Part shown: positions 53,023 through 62,772 of the stretch, in pieces | Position numbering within the stretch: the first letter of the stretch is position 1 | Layout of the letters: every line of letters begins with the position of its first letter | Assembly (NCBI GenBank): GCA_965277415.1 | Contig: CBDICS010000027.1 | Span: forward strand, 62,001-126,000 | Length of the DNA stretch: 64,000 nucleotides | Direction of reading: 5' to 3' | Source of the DNA: JAHDHW01 sp965277415 | Lineage (GTDB): Bacteria; Bacteroidota; Bacteroidia; Chitinophagales; Saprospiraceae | The notes under the pieces: model-generated | Databases searched by the model: none | What the model was told of the DNA's origin: nothing | Seen by the model: only the letters and a program-made list of their open reading frames with translations | Made by a program: the position numbers and the translations under genes

Positions 53023-56000
53023 TGGAAATACTTAATATCTTAAATCGACTAGAAGAGAACCAAGTATCTATTTCACTAGATGGAAACGACCTAGAAGTCA
53101 ATTTTTCACAAGAGGAAGTGCCTGATGAGATCATAGACTTATTGAAAGCTAACAAGACAATATTAGTTGATCATTTAGGCAAATTGCAAGGTGAAGAAAA
53201 TTTTCTGAAAATTCCCAAAATAGATCAACAAGAATCTTATTTATTATCATCATCTCAAATGCGATTGTGGGTCTTAAGTCAATTCGATGAAGCATCTCTA
53301 GCATATAATTTACCCTTTTCAATAGATTTGGACGGAGCATATGATATTTCCATTTTTAATAAAGCAATTGCTGCTGCTATAGAAAGACATGAAATTCTAA
53401 GAACGGTTTTTAAACCGAATTCCGATGGGGAAATAAGACAATGGATTATTCCTTATAATCAATTTAAGTTTGAATGTCAGTTTCATGATTTAAGCACATC
53501 TCAGGATGCTCGGGCTGTCGCCGAACAGATGGTTTTGGAAGATACTTATAAGTATTTTGATCTTGAAAATGGGCCCCTCTTTAGAGCTACCTTCTTTCGA
53601 TTAAGTGAAGAAAAATATGTTTTTTATTATAACATGCATCATATTATTAGTGATGGTTGGTCAATGGAAGTTTTAGCCAAAGATGTATTTGACTATTATA
53701 ATGCTTATAAAAACGATACGTCAGTTACAATCAATCCACTGAGAATTCAATATAAGGATTTCGCTGCATGGCAACAAGAGCAATTGGATGCTGATGGTTT
53801 ACAGGAGTCAAAGAAATATTGGAAAGCAATACTTAAGGATACATTACCCGTATTAAATTTACCAACTAATAAAAAACGACCTGCTATAAAAACGTATGTT
53901 GGAAATAGGCTAAAGACAAGATTGTCGAATGAAGTACTCCAAAATATAAAGTCATTTACTCAGGACCAAGAAGGTAGTATTTTTAGTACAGTAGTTGCTA
54001 TATGGAAAATACTCTTTTATCAATACACCCAGGAAAAAGATTTCATTATTGCTACGCCTTCAGCTGGTCGCTTTCATAGTGATTTAGAAGATCAAATAGG
54101 GTTTTACGTAAATACATTGGTCTTAAGAAATGAAATTGATCCCGAGAAGAATTTTATTTCTAATTACCAAAAGATTAAAGACAATACTTTAGCTGCGATT
54201 AATCATCAGGTTTATCCCTTTGATGCTTTGGTGGAAGACGCATCCATAAAGAGAGATACTTCCAGAAGTGCAATTTTTGATGTAATGATTGCATTTCAAA
54301 ATATTGGGAAAAATATAGATTCGGAGATTGAAATTAAGGATAATGAGACTATTGAAGAATTGGGCCCTTGCTATGCTAAGTTCGATATAGAAATTAATCT
54401 TTACGAAGAATACGGACAATTAGTAGTATTGATTGAATACAATAAAGATGTATATGAGAATGAAATGATCAAACAAATGCTTCAGCATTTTAAAACACTT
54501 GCTTCTGCACTACTCGAAACACCTCATGAAAAAGTAAAAAATGTCAGCATACTAACACCGGAAGAAAAACACCTCGTGTTAAATAAATTCAATGATACTA
54601 ATATTGCTTATGATAATGATAAAACTATTGTTGACCTATTAGAAGAACAAGTAATTGCTTCCCCAGAGCAAGTCGCAGTAAAATTTAATGATCTTCAATA
54701 TACTTATGCAGAATTAGACCACCTCTCTAATCAGATGGCTACTTATCTCAAAGACACCTATACGGTAGGTACTAATGATCTAGTCGGTATACAATTGGAA
54801 AGAAGTGAAAGAATGCCTCTGTCAATTATTTCTATTTTAAAAGCGGGAGCAGCTTATGTTCCGATTGGTGTTGACTATCCTAAAGAACGAGTGGATTATA
54901 TCGTCAAGGATGCTAAATTAAAAGTGGTGATCAATGAGGAAGAATGGTCAAAATTTTCCTCAAAAAAAGATAAGTATGCTGGAGATTGTTTACTTCAGAA
55001 GCCTGCTCCAGGTGATTTAGCTTACTGTATTTATACGTCAGGATCGACAGGGAAACCCAAAGGAGTTTTGAATCAACATGCTGGTTTGTACAATCGATTA
55101 GAATGGAAGAAAGCATATTTAAATGTAACAGGAAGCGAAATATTTTTGCAAAAAACACCTTATACTTTCGATGTATCAGTATGGGAATTCATACTACCTG
55201 TTATTACTGGTAGTACATTAGTAGTCGCAAAACCAGAAGGCCATAAAGACCCAGAATATCTTAAAGAAATAATAAATAGAGAAGGTGTAAATATTATTCA
55301 TTTTGTGCCTTCGATGCTAGGATTGTTTTTGCAATTCTTGAAATCAGGAGATACACCTAGTCTACAACATATCGTATGTAGTGGGGAAGAATTGCCTGCT
55401 CAAATGGTAAGCAAATCCAAAAGCCTTATTTCTAATGCAAATATTCACAATTTATATGGCCCTACTGAAGCGGCTATTGATGTTACGGCTATTGACTTAA
55501 CTAATGTGGATACAAATGTTCTTGGAGTTAGCATAGGTAAACCGATTGCTAATACAAAGATCTATATAGTTAATGAAGGCCTTCATCCACAACCAATAGG
55601 TATTCCTGGGGAATTATTAATATCGGGCATACAAGTAGCCAAAGGATATTTGAATTTGGATGATTTAACCCAAGAACGATTTATTGAGGATCCGTTTATG
55701 CCTGGTGAACGAGTATATAGGACAGGAGATATTGCTTCATGGGAAATAGACGGAACAATAAAGTATTTAGGAAGAGGAGATAATCAGGTTAAGATACGAG
55801 GGAATAGAATAGAGCTCGGAGAAATCGAAAATGCTTTAGCTAAGTTCGATTCAATCAAGCAGCTTGTTGTTGTAGCAAAGCTAGTCGATGGAGAGAAGAC
55901 GCTAGTTGCTTATCTAGTTCCAAAAGAAGAAACACTGATTAATAAATCTGAAATTAAGACAGCACTACAGCAAAGCTTGCCAGAATATATGGTGCCTACG

Positions 56001-59000
56001 TTTTTTGTTGTTTTAGAAAAAATGCCACTTACATCAAGTGGGAAAATTAATAGAAAACTATTGCCAGAAATCTCTGACGGAGATGTCATAAAAAATAATT
56101 ACAAAGCTCCCAAAAGTAAATTGGAAATAGAGCTAGTAGATATTTGGGAAGAAGTCTTGAATATGAAAGATATAGGTGTGACCGACAACTTCTTTGATTT
56201 GGGTGGACATAGCTTGAAAGCTGGACAATTGATTAATATATATGCTAAACGATTTTCTGTAAAATTAAAATTGAAGAATATATTTAATGCCAGAACAATT
56301 GAAGAGCATGCTGAAATGATCAAGTCAGCAGATGTTACAAGTTTCAATGCCATAGCCAAAGCTCCTCTTTCTGCAAGTTATCCACTTTCAGAAGTACAAC
56401 AAATGATCTGGCTGGATAGTAATACAGAAAAAGGTGCTATTGCATATAACCTGTCAATCTTGTATGATTTTAATAATAGTTTTGATTTTGATCTAGACCT
56501 ATTCAATAAAGTACACGAATACTTAGTGAATAGACATGAGATTATGAGAACTGTTTTTAGAATGGATGATAAGGATGAGATTAGACAATGGATATTACCT
56601 GCCGAAGAGGTACTATCCAGAATCGAAGTAGAAGATATTTCGTCTTTGGACAATCAACGAGCTACCATTAAAGATTTTATTTATGGCCACGAAAAAGGAG
56701 ATTTATTTCAACCTTTTGACCTCGAGAATGGTCCCCTTTTTAGATTCAAATTATATAAAGTTACCGATGGCCATGTTCTCTATTCTGTGTTTCATCATTT
56801 GATTACTGATGGGGTTTCAAGTGAGATTATTGTAAAAGAATTTTTAGCAATTTATAACAGTTTAAAAAACAAAACAGAAATATCTCTGGAACCGCTAAGT
56901 ATTCAATACAAAGATTATGCAGCTTGGCAACATAATTTATTGAAGAGCGATGGTATAAATAATGATAAAAATTATTGGCTGAATAGATTTAAAGGAAAAT
57001 CTGGTAATTTGAATTTACCAACCAAAGTAGTTCGCCCTAAGATAAGAACATCCAATGGTCGGTATTTAGGAACTTTTTTTACAAAAGACCTTACGGCTCT
57101 ATGTTATAATTTCAGTAACGAAAATAATGGGAGTTTATTCATCACCCTATTGTCTATATGGAATGTGTTATTTTACAAATATACATCCCAAGAAGAAATC
57201 GTGATGGGAGCATCTATTGCAGGAAGGAATCATCCGCAACTAGAAGATCAACTTGGGTGCTACATTAATGTACTTGCCTTACTTAATGAAGTAGAAGGAG
57301 GCTTATCTTTTTATGATTTTTATGAAAAAGTTAAGGAGACAACTTTTGAAGCTTTTGAACATCAAATGTATCCTTTTAACAGCCTGGTTCGAGATTTAAA
57401 AAATAAAAAAGATATCAGTAGAAATAACACGATTTATGATGTAATGTTATTCCTACAAAATTTTGAAGACCTTCAAAAGACTGTGGTTGATCTAAATGAT
57501 AGTGAAACAGAATTGATTAAAGACTATGGTTTTAGAATTACTAAGCTTGATATAGAAGCTGGGTTCTATGAAAAAGGAGAACACCTTAAACTGATGTTGA
57601 AATATAATCCTGATGTCTATAGCTATGAGGATATTACGAATTTGATTAACCATTTTAAATCAATAGCTACAATGCTATTGACTACTCCACATGCTAAGAT
57701 TAAGGATGTAGCTATATTGCAAAATACTCAAAAACAACTTTTATTAAAGGCGTTCAATAATACAAAAACTAGATATGCCAAGGATAAGACTGTCATTGAT
57801 TGTTTCGAAGAACAGGCGCTCTTAAGCCCAAAGCATATAGCAGTGAAATATGATGATAAAGAGTACTCTTACAAAGAATTTGATGACTTGTCAAATCAGT
57901 TAGCAGCTTATTTACAAGATAAGTATAAAATAAGTACGAATGATTTGGTTGGTATACAGTTGGAAAGAAGTGAAAGAATGCCTTTGTCTATTTTCTCTGT
58001 TTTAAAAGCTGGTGCAGCTTATGTCCCTATAGGTGTTGATTATCCCGAAGAACGGGTAACTTATATTGTTGAGGATGCAAAATTAAAAGTACTAATTAAT
58101 GAAGAAGAACTAGCTAAGTTTTTCTCTGTTCAGAACAATTATTCAACTGAGAATTTGCAGACTAAACCTGATCCAAATGATTTGGCGTATTGTATATATA
58201 CTTCGGGCTCTACAGGAAAACCAAAAGGGGTTTTAAATCAACATGCTGGCTTGTATAACCGATTGGAATGGAAGAAAGATTATTTGCAAGTAGGGACACA
58301 GGATGTCTTCCTCCAAAAGACTCCTTACACTTTTGATGTTTCTGTATGGGAGTTTGTATTGCCCTTACTTACTGGTAGTACATTAGTAGTTGCAAAACCA
58401 GAAGGTCATAAAGATCCACAATATCTAAAAGACATTATCAAGCAAGAAGGGGTAAACATTATTCATTTTGTTCCTTCAATGCTTGGTGTATTTTTACAGT
58501 TTTGCAAACCAGGAGATGCAGCAAGCTTACAGCATATTGTTTGTAGTGGAGAAGAGTTACCTGCTCAAATGGTTTTCGAATCAAAAAATCTTTTTCCAGA
58601 GGTTAGAATTCATAATCTGTATGGCCCAACTGAAGCAGCTATTGATGTTACGGCTATTGATCTTACTGATGAAGATTTGTCGAATGGTGTAAGTATAGGC
58701 AAGCCAGTTGCGAATACTAGAATCTATATTGTTGATGAAGGTCTTAACCCACAACCAATCGGAATTCCTGGTGAATTATTAATATCTGGAGTCCAGGTAG
58801 CTAAGGGGTATTTAAATTTAGACAGACTGACTCAAGAGCGATTTATTGAAGATCCATTTATACCTGGAGAGCGAGTATATAAAACAGGAGATATAGCTGC
58901 TTGGGAAAATGATGGTACTATAAAATATCTAGGTAGAAAAGACAATCAGGTAAAGATAAGGGGAAATCGAATTGAACTCGGAGAGATAGAATCCAAAATA

Positions 59001-62000
59001 CATGCTTCTGGACTCGTAGAAAATGCGGTGGTAATCGTCAGGGAATCTGAAAATGCACATAAGTACTTAGTTGCTTATATTCTCGCGAAAGAAGAATATA
59101 CAGCGGATGGTTTATTTAATTATTTGAAAATACACTTGCCAGAATATATGGTGCCTAATCGAATAATGACCTTAGAGGAATTCCCTTTAACGACCAGTGG
59201 GAAAATTGATAGAAAAGGCTTGCCCAATTTGGAGGAAGACCAAAGTGTATTAGACCAAATCGTATTACCTAGGAACGCGATAGAATCAGCCCTCGCTAAG
59301 ATATGGGAAGAAGTATTGGAGTATGAGGGCATCGGTGTTCAGAGCAACTTCTTCAGAATAGGAGGAGATTCTATATTGTCTATTCGCTTAATTAGTAAAA
59401 TCAATAAAATATATAACCTGAATCTCACTGTTGCAGCCTTATATGAGTTTAATACAATAGAAGCACTTGCTGAACTACTTCAAAAAGGTTCTATGCCTGC
59501 TGAAGAATCCTTAAATGATAGAAAAGAAATAGAAAATGATATCATTGAATTAAAGGAAATGGTTTTTGGAACAATCGATTATCCTCAAGAAATAGAAGAT
59601 GTTTACCCAATGAGTGATATTCAAAAAGGGATGGTAGTGCTTTCCAGTATAAATCCCAAAGCTGGGGTTTATCATGATCAATTTATTTATCAAATCCCTT
59701 TGCTTGATAAACGCTTATTTAAAAAAGCATTTGATGTCTTAGTTCAGAAACATGAAGTTTTAAGGACGCAATTTGATTTGACATCGTATAGTAATGCAGT
59801 ACAAATAGTGAAGCAGTCAGTTGATTTTGAAATTGATTATAAGGATATAAAAGCATTAGGCGTAAAGGATAAGGAATCCTACCTGCAAGAATATATGGAA
59901 GCCGAACGGAAAAAACCATTTGAGATAGGTGTTGGATTATTATGGCGTGTATCTATCTTTAAAATAAATGAAGATGCATGTATGTTTTTATTTCAATCAC
60001 ATCATGCGATTTTGGATGGTTGGAGCCTTGCGTCCTTAAATACAGAATTGTTTCAAATCTATAAAAAATTACAACAAAATATTCCTCTGAAAATAGAGAA
60101 ACTTAAAGCAACGAATAGAGATGCGGTACTATCAGAAATATTGGATAAGAGAAATGTAACGTTCAATGATTTTTGGAAAAAAGAATTAAAGGGATATAAA
60201 AAACTTGATGTATTCAAAAATGAAAATACCTACCAAGTATTATCCAATACCTATGACGCTGATTTTAGGAAGCAATTAGAACACAAGTGTCAGGAAAGTG
60301 ATGTGACTTTAAAATCTGTAATTTATGGCGCTTTTGTCTATGCTATGAACCTTATCAATTATGAAAATGATTTCGTTGTTGGTATGGTTGCGAATAATAG
60401 ACCTGTAGTTGAAGATGGAGATCGGTTATTAGGGTGTTTCCTAAATACTATCCCAGTTCGTAATAAACTGGATCATATTCAATCTTTGTCCTTGGCAGAA
60501 TACTTTAAGCAAATAGCGAAAAAATTAGAAGAAGTCAGGAAAAACGAACATTTGACATTATATAGCATTTCCAAAATAATGAATGAACAATCATCTGGAG
60601 AATCTCCATTTTTTGATGTAATGTTCAACTATGTTAACTTCCATATTTATAATACTTTAGAATTAAGTTCAGAAGAAGATTATAAAGCATCTCAAAAAGA
60701 AGTAATCGATAATGATGCATTTGTATTGACTAATACTGCATTTGATTTTACAGCAAGTGCTTTAGGAGATGTTTTAAGTTTTACTTACAAACTCAAAAAA
60801 GGATTGAAAAATGAAATTACCTTAGAAAGAATCCATCATTATATTGAAACATTCTTATCGAACTATATAGAAAATAGTGCTTTAAAAATTAAGGATTTAG
60901 AATTGTTCGAAGAACAAGAAAAGCAAACGACTCTTTATGATTTTAGCGATATAGATTTAGATCCTTCTGAAGATAAAACGATTGTTGATTTATTCACAGA
61001 GCAAGCGATAAATACGCCGTATAATATTGCTGTAGTTGCTGATGATGCCGAATTAACTTTTAAGGAACTTGATGAGCGATCTAACCAGTTAGCGCATTAT
61101 TTAAGAGATGAATACGAGATAGCACCTGACGATCTAGTCGGTATCATGTTGCCTCCTTCTTCATGGTCATTAGTCTCCATATTAGGAATACTTAAATCTG
61201 GAGCAGCTTATATTCCTATTGATTCTGAAACACCCGAAGAGAGAGTCCAGTATTTAATAACTGATACTCGACTTAAAGCATTGATTATACTTTCGGAAAG
61301 AGAAGAAAAAATAAGGCAAGCTAATATTCCTACATTGACTATTGACCAAGAAACTGCAAGTTTTAAGAATCAAGATGTAAGTCCTTTAGAGAGAAGACCA
61401 AATCCTCAAGACTTGGCATATGTAATCTATACATCAGGTTCTACAGGCCAACCTAAAGGTGTGATGGTGACACATGCTAATTTGATGGATTATGTCAGTG
61501 GAATTTTTAAACAAACAAAAATCCAATCTAGTAAGCGTTTTGCATTAATGTCCAATATCGCTACCGACCTAGGAAATACAGTGCTTTATAGTGCCCTGCT
61601 TTCTGGAGGAAGCCTTTATTTGCCAAATAAAGAAGCCTTACTAATTCCTGAAGTTTGCCATGCATATTTCAAAAAACATGCGATTGATTGTATTAAAATA
61701 GTTCCAGCTCATTGGAATGCATTGACTAAAAATGATACACTGTTATTACCAAATAATATGATCGTTTTTGGTGGAGACACTTTGCCTGTTTCTTATGTAG
61801 AAGCAATAAAAGAACAAAATCCAAAATTACTAATCGTAAACCATTATGGCCCTACAGAAACGACTATAGGGAAATTGTTAATCAATATTGATTCCAATAC
61901 TGTTTATAATAATATTCCCATAGGGAAGCCATTCTCACAGACTTCAGTATATGTTGTGGATAAGGACCATCGGTTATGTCAAGTAGGAATACCTGGAGAG

Positions 62001-62762
62001 TTATTGATTGGAGGTAAAGGCGTTGCTAGAGGTTATTTAAACAATCCTGAATTGACTCAGCAACAATTTATTCAAAACCCTTTTACCAAAAAAGATGAAC
62101 GAGTGTACAGGACTGGAGATTTAGTTAGAATGTTGGCGGATGGCGAAATTGAATTTATTGGAAGGAAAGATAATCAAGTGAAAATCCGTGGGCATCGAAT
62201 AGAGTTGGGAGAAATTAGATCTAGAATACTAGATTCAGGAATGGTAGACAATACCATAATAATGGTGCATAATACCGAAAGTGGAAGGAAGCAATTAATA
62301 GCTTATGTGATTCCTGGAGAAGGATATAACTCAGATACATTATATACTTATCTAAAAAGTTATTTACCCAATTATATGATCCCTGGGCGAATGATAGATT
62401 TGGAGGTATTCCCTTTAACCGCAAATGGTAAGATCGATAGGAAAGCCTTGTCCGAAGCAGGGTACAGTCAAGAGGTGTCAGAGCAATCTGTTGCGCCACG
62501 TAATGATATAGAGACCTCAATAGCCACTATTTGGGAAGAAGTATTAGAATATGAAGGAATTGATGTTCGAGACAATTTCTTCAGGATCGGAGGAGATTCC
62601 TTGTTGCTTGTAAAACTTAAACACGAACTAGAAAAAATATTTGACAGAGCGATTAGTATCGTCGATTTATTTAACTATACGACCGTTGAAGAACAGGCGA
62701 AATTGTTTGTAGAGATTGATCAATTAGAAGAAGTATCAGGAATCAATGAAATCAAATTCTAA
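53022..62762 (+). CDS. Nonribosomal peptide synthetase, three modules, TubC docking-C-A-T-C-A-T-C-A-T
   Basis: The largest protein here, 3246 residues. After a docking domain (1-60): C1 with HHIISDG (206), A1, T1 Ser1064; C2 with HHLITDGVS (1258), A2, T2 Ser2117; C3 with HHAILDG (2327), A3, T3 Ser3193. The codes read DVWHVSLIDK for both A1 and A2 (serine type) and DLTKVGHIGK for A3 (aspartate type). T2 and T3 carry GGDS rather than GGHS, a form often paired with epimerising or dual C domains. C3 belongs to a different subgroup (YPMSDIQKGMVV at its start), so inversion of the second Ser is possible although no separate E domain exists. Modules 1 and 2 share nearly identical adenylation domains. 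A PKS follows 10 bases later. Confidence 0.94.
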   Translation: MEILNILNRLEENQVSISLDGNDLEVNFSQEEVPDEIIDLLKANKTILVDHLGKLQGEENFLKIPKIDQQESYLLSSSQMRLWVLSQFDEASLAYNLPFSIDLDGAYDISIFNKAIAAAIERHEILRTVFKPNSDGEIRQWIIPYNQFKFECQFHDLSTSQDARAVAEQMVLEDTYKYFDLENGPLFRATFFRLSEEKYVFYYNMHHIISDGWSMEVLAKDVFDYYNAYKNDTSVTINPLRIQYKDFAAWQQEQLDADGLQESKKYWKAILKDTLPVLNLPTNKKRPAIKTYVGNRLKTRLSNEVLQNIKSFTQDQEGSIFSTVVAIWKILFYQYTQEKDFIIATPSAGRFHSDLEDQIGFYVNTLVLRNEIDPEKNFISNYQKIKDNTLAAINHQVYPFDALVEDASIKRDTSRSAIFDVMIAFQNIGKNIDSEIEIKDNETIEELGPCYAKFDIEINLYEEYGQLVVLIEYNKDVYENEMIKQMLQHFKTLASALLETPHEKVKNVSILTPEEKHLVLNKFNDTNIAYDNDKTIVDLLEEQVIASPEQVAVKFNDLQYTYAELDHLSNQMATYLKDTYTVGTNDLVGIQLERSERMPLSIISILKAGAAYVPIGVDYPKERVDYIVKDAKLKVVINEEEWSKFSSKKDKYAGDCLLQKPAPGDLAYCIYTSGSTGKPKGVLNQHAGLYNRLEWKKAYLNVTGSEIFLQKTPYTFDVSVWEFILPVITGSTLVVAKPEGHKDPEYLKEIINREGVNIIHFVPSMLGLFLQFLKSGDTPSLQHIVCSGEELPAQMVSKSKSLISNANIHNLYGPTEAAIDVTAIDLTNVDTNVLGVSIGKPIANTKIYIVNEGLHPQPIGIPGELLISGIQVAKGYLNLDDLTQERFIEDPFMPGERVYRTGDIASWEIDGTIKYLGRGDNQVKIRGNRIELGEIENALAKFDSIKQLVVVAKLVDGEKTLVAYLVPKEETLINKSEIKTALQQSLPEYMVPTFFVVLEKMPLTSSGKINRKLLPEISDGDVIKNNYKAPKSKLEIELVDIWEEVLNMKDIGVTDNFFDLGGHSLKAGQLINIYAKRFSVKLKLKNIFNARTIEEHAEMIKSADVTSFNAIAKAPLSASYPLSEVQQMIWLDSNTEKGAIAYNLSILYDFNNSFDFDLDLFNKVHEYLVNRHEIMRTVFRMDDKDEIRQWILPAEEVLSRIEVEDISSLDNQRATIKDFIYGHEKGDLFQPFDLENGPLFRFKLYKVTDGHVLYSVFHHLITDGVSSEIIVKEFLAIYNSLKNKTEISLEPLSIQYKDYAAWQHNLLKSDGINNDKNYWLNRFKGKSGNLNLPTKVVRPKIRTSNGRYLGTFFTKDLTALCYNFSNENNGSLFITLLSIWNVLFYKYTSQEEIVMGASIAGRNHPQLEDQLGCYINVLALLNEVEGGLSFYDFYEKVKETTFEAFEHQMYPFNSLVRDLKNKKDISRNNTIYDVMLFLQNFEDLQKTVVDLNDSETELIKDYGFRITKLDIEAGFYEKGEHLKLMLKYNPDVYSYEDITNLINHFKSIATMLLTTPHAKIKDVAILQNTQKQLLLKAFNNTKTRYAKDKTVIDCFEEQALLSPKHIAVKYDDKEYSYKEFDDLSNQLAAYLQDKYKISTNDLVGIQLERSERMPLSIFSVLKAGAAYVPIGVDYPEERVTYIVEDAKLKVLINEEELAKFFSVQNNYSTENLQTKPDPNDLAYCIYTSGSTGKPKGVLNQHAGLYNRLEWKKDYLQVGTQDVFLQKTPYTFDVSVWEFVLPLLTGSTLVVAKPEGHKDPQYLKDIIKQEGVNIIHFVPSMLGVFLQFCKPGDAASLQHIVCSGEELPAQMVFESKNLFPEVRIHNLYGPTEAAIDVTAIDLTDEDLSNGVSIGKPVANTRIYIVDEGLNPQPIGIPGELLISGVQVAKGYLNLDRLTQERFIEDPFIPGERVYKTGDIAAWENDGTIKYLGRKDNQVKIRGNRIELGEIESKIHASGLVENAVVIVRESENAHKYLVAYILAKEEYTADGLFNYLKIHLPEYMVPNRIMTLEEFPLTTSGKIDRKGLPNLEEDQSVLDQIVLPRNAIESALAKIWEEVLEYEGIGVQSNFFRIGGDSILSIRLISKINKIYNLNLTVAALYEFNTIEALAELLQKGSMPAEESLNDRKEIENDIIELKEMVFGTIDYPQEIEDVYPMSDIQKGMVVLSSINPKAGVYHDQFIYQIPLLDKRLFKKAFDVLVQKHEVLRTQFDLTSYSNAVQIVKQSVDFEIDYKDIKALGVKDKESYLQEYMEAERKKPFEIGVGLLWRVSIFKINEDACMFLFQSHHAILDGWSLASLNTELFQIYKKLQQNIPLKIEKLKATNRDAVLSEILDKRNVTFNDFWKKELKGYKKLDVFKNENTYQVLSNTYDADFRKQLEHKCQESDVTLKSVIYGAFVYAMNLINYENDFVVGMVANNRPVVEDGDRLLGCFLNTIPVRNKLDHIQSLSLAEYFKQIAKKLEEVRKNEHLTLYSISKIMNEQSSGESPFFDVMFNYVNFHIYNTLELSSEEDYKASQKEVIDNDAFVLTNTAFDFTASALGDVLSFTYKLKKGLKNEITLERIHHYIETFLSNYIENSALKIKDLELFEEQEKQTTLYDFSDIDLDPSEDKTIVDLFTEQAINTPYNIAVVADDAELTFKELDERSNQLAHYLRDEYEIAPDDLVGIMLPPSSWSLVSILGILKSGAAYIPIDSETPEERVQYLITDTRLKALIILSEREEKIRQANIPTLTIDQETASFKNQDVSPLERRPNPQDLAYVIYTSGSTGQPKGVMVTHANLMDYVSGIFKQTKIQSSKRFALMSNIATDLGNTVLYSALLSGGSLYLPNKEALLIPEVCHAYFKKHAIDCIKIVPAHWNALTKNDTLLLPNNMIVFGGDTLPVSYVEAIKEQNPKLLIVNHYGPTETTIGKLLINIDSNTVYNNIPIGKPFSQTSVYVVDKDHRLCQVGIPGELLIGGKGVARGYLNNPELTQQQFIQNPFTKKDERVYRTGDLVRMLADGEIEFIGRKDNQVKIRGHRIELGEIRSRILDSGMVDNTIIMVHNTESGRKQLIAYVIPGEGYNSDTLYTYLKSYLPNYMIPGRMIDLEVFPLTANGKIDRKALSEAGYSQEVSEQSVAPRNDIETSIATIWEEVLEYEGIDVRDNFFRIGGDSLLLVKLKHELEKIFDRAISIVDLFNYTTVEEQAKLFVEIDQLEEVSGINEIKF

Positions 62763-62772
62763 AAAAAGAATC

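Noticed and set aside
58468..58692. 74-residue + strand frame inside the last NRPS
   Set aside because: Lies within a highly conserved adenylation domain in another frame; no independent support.
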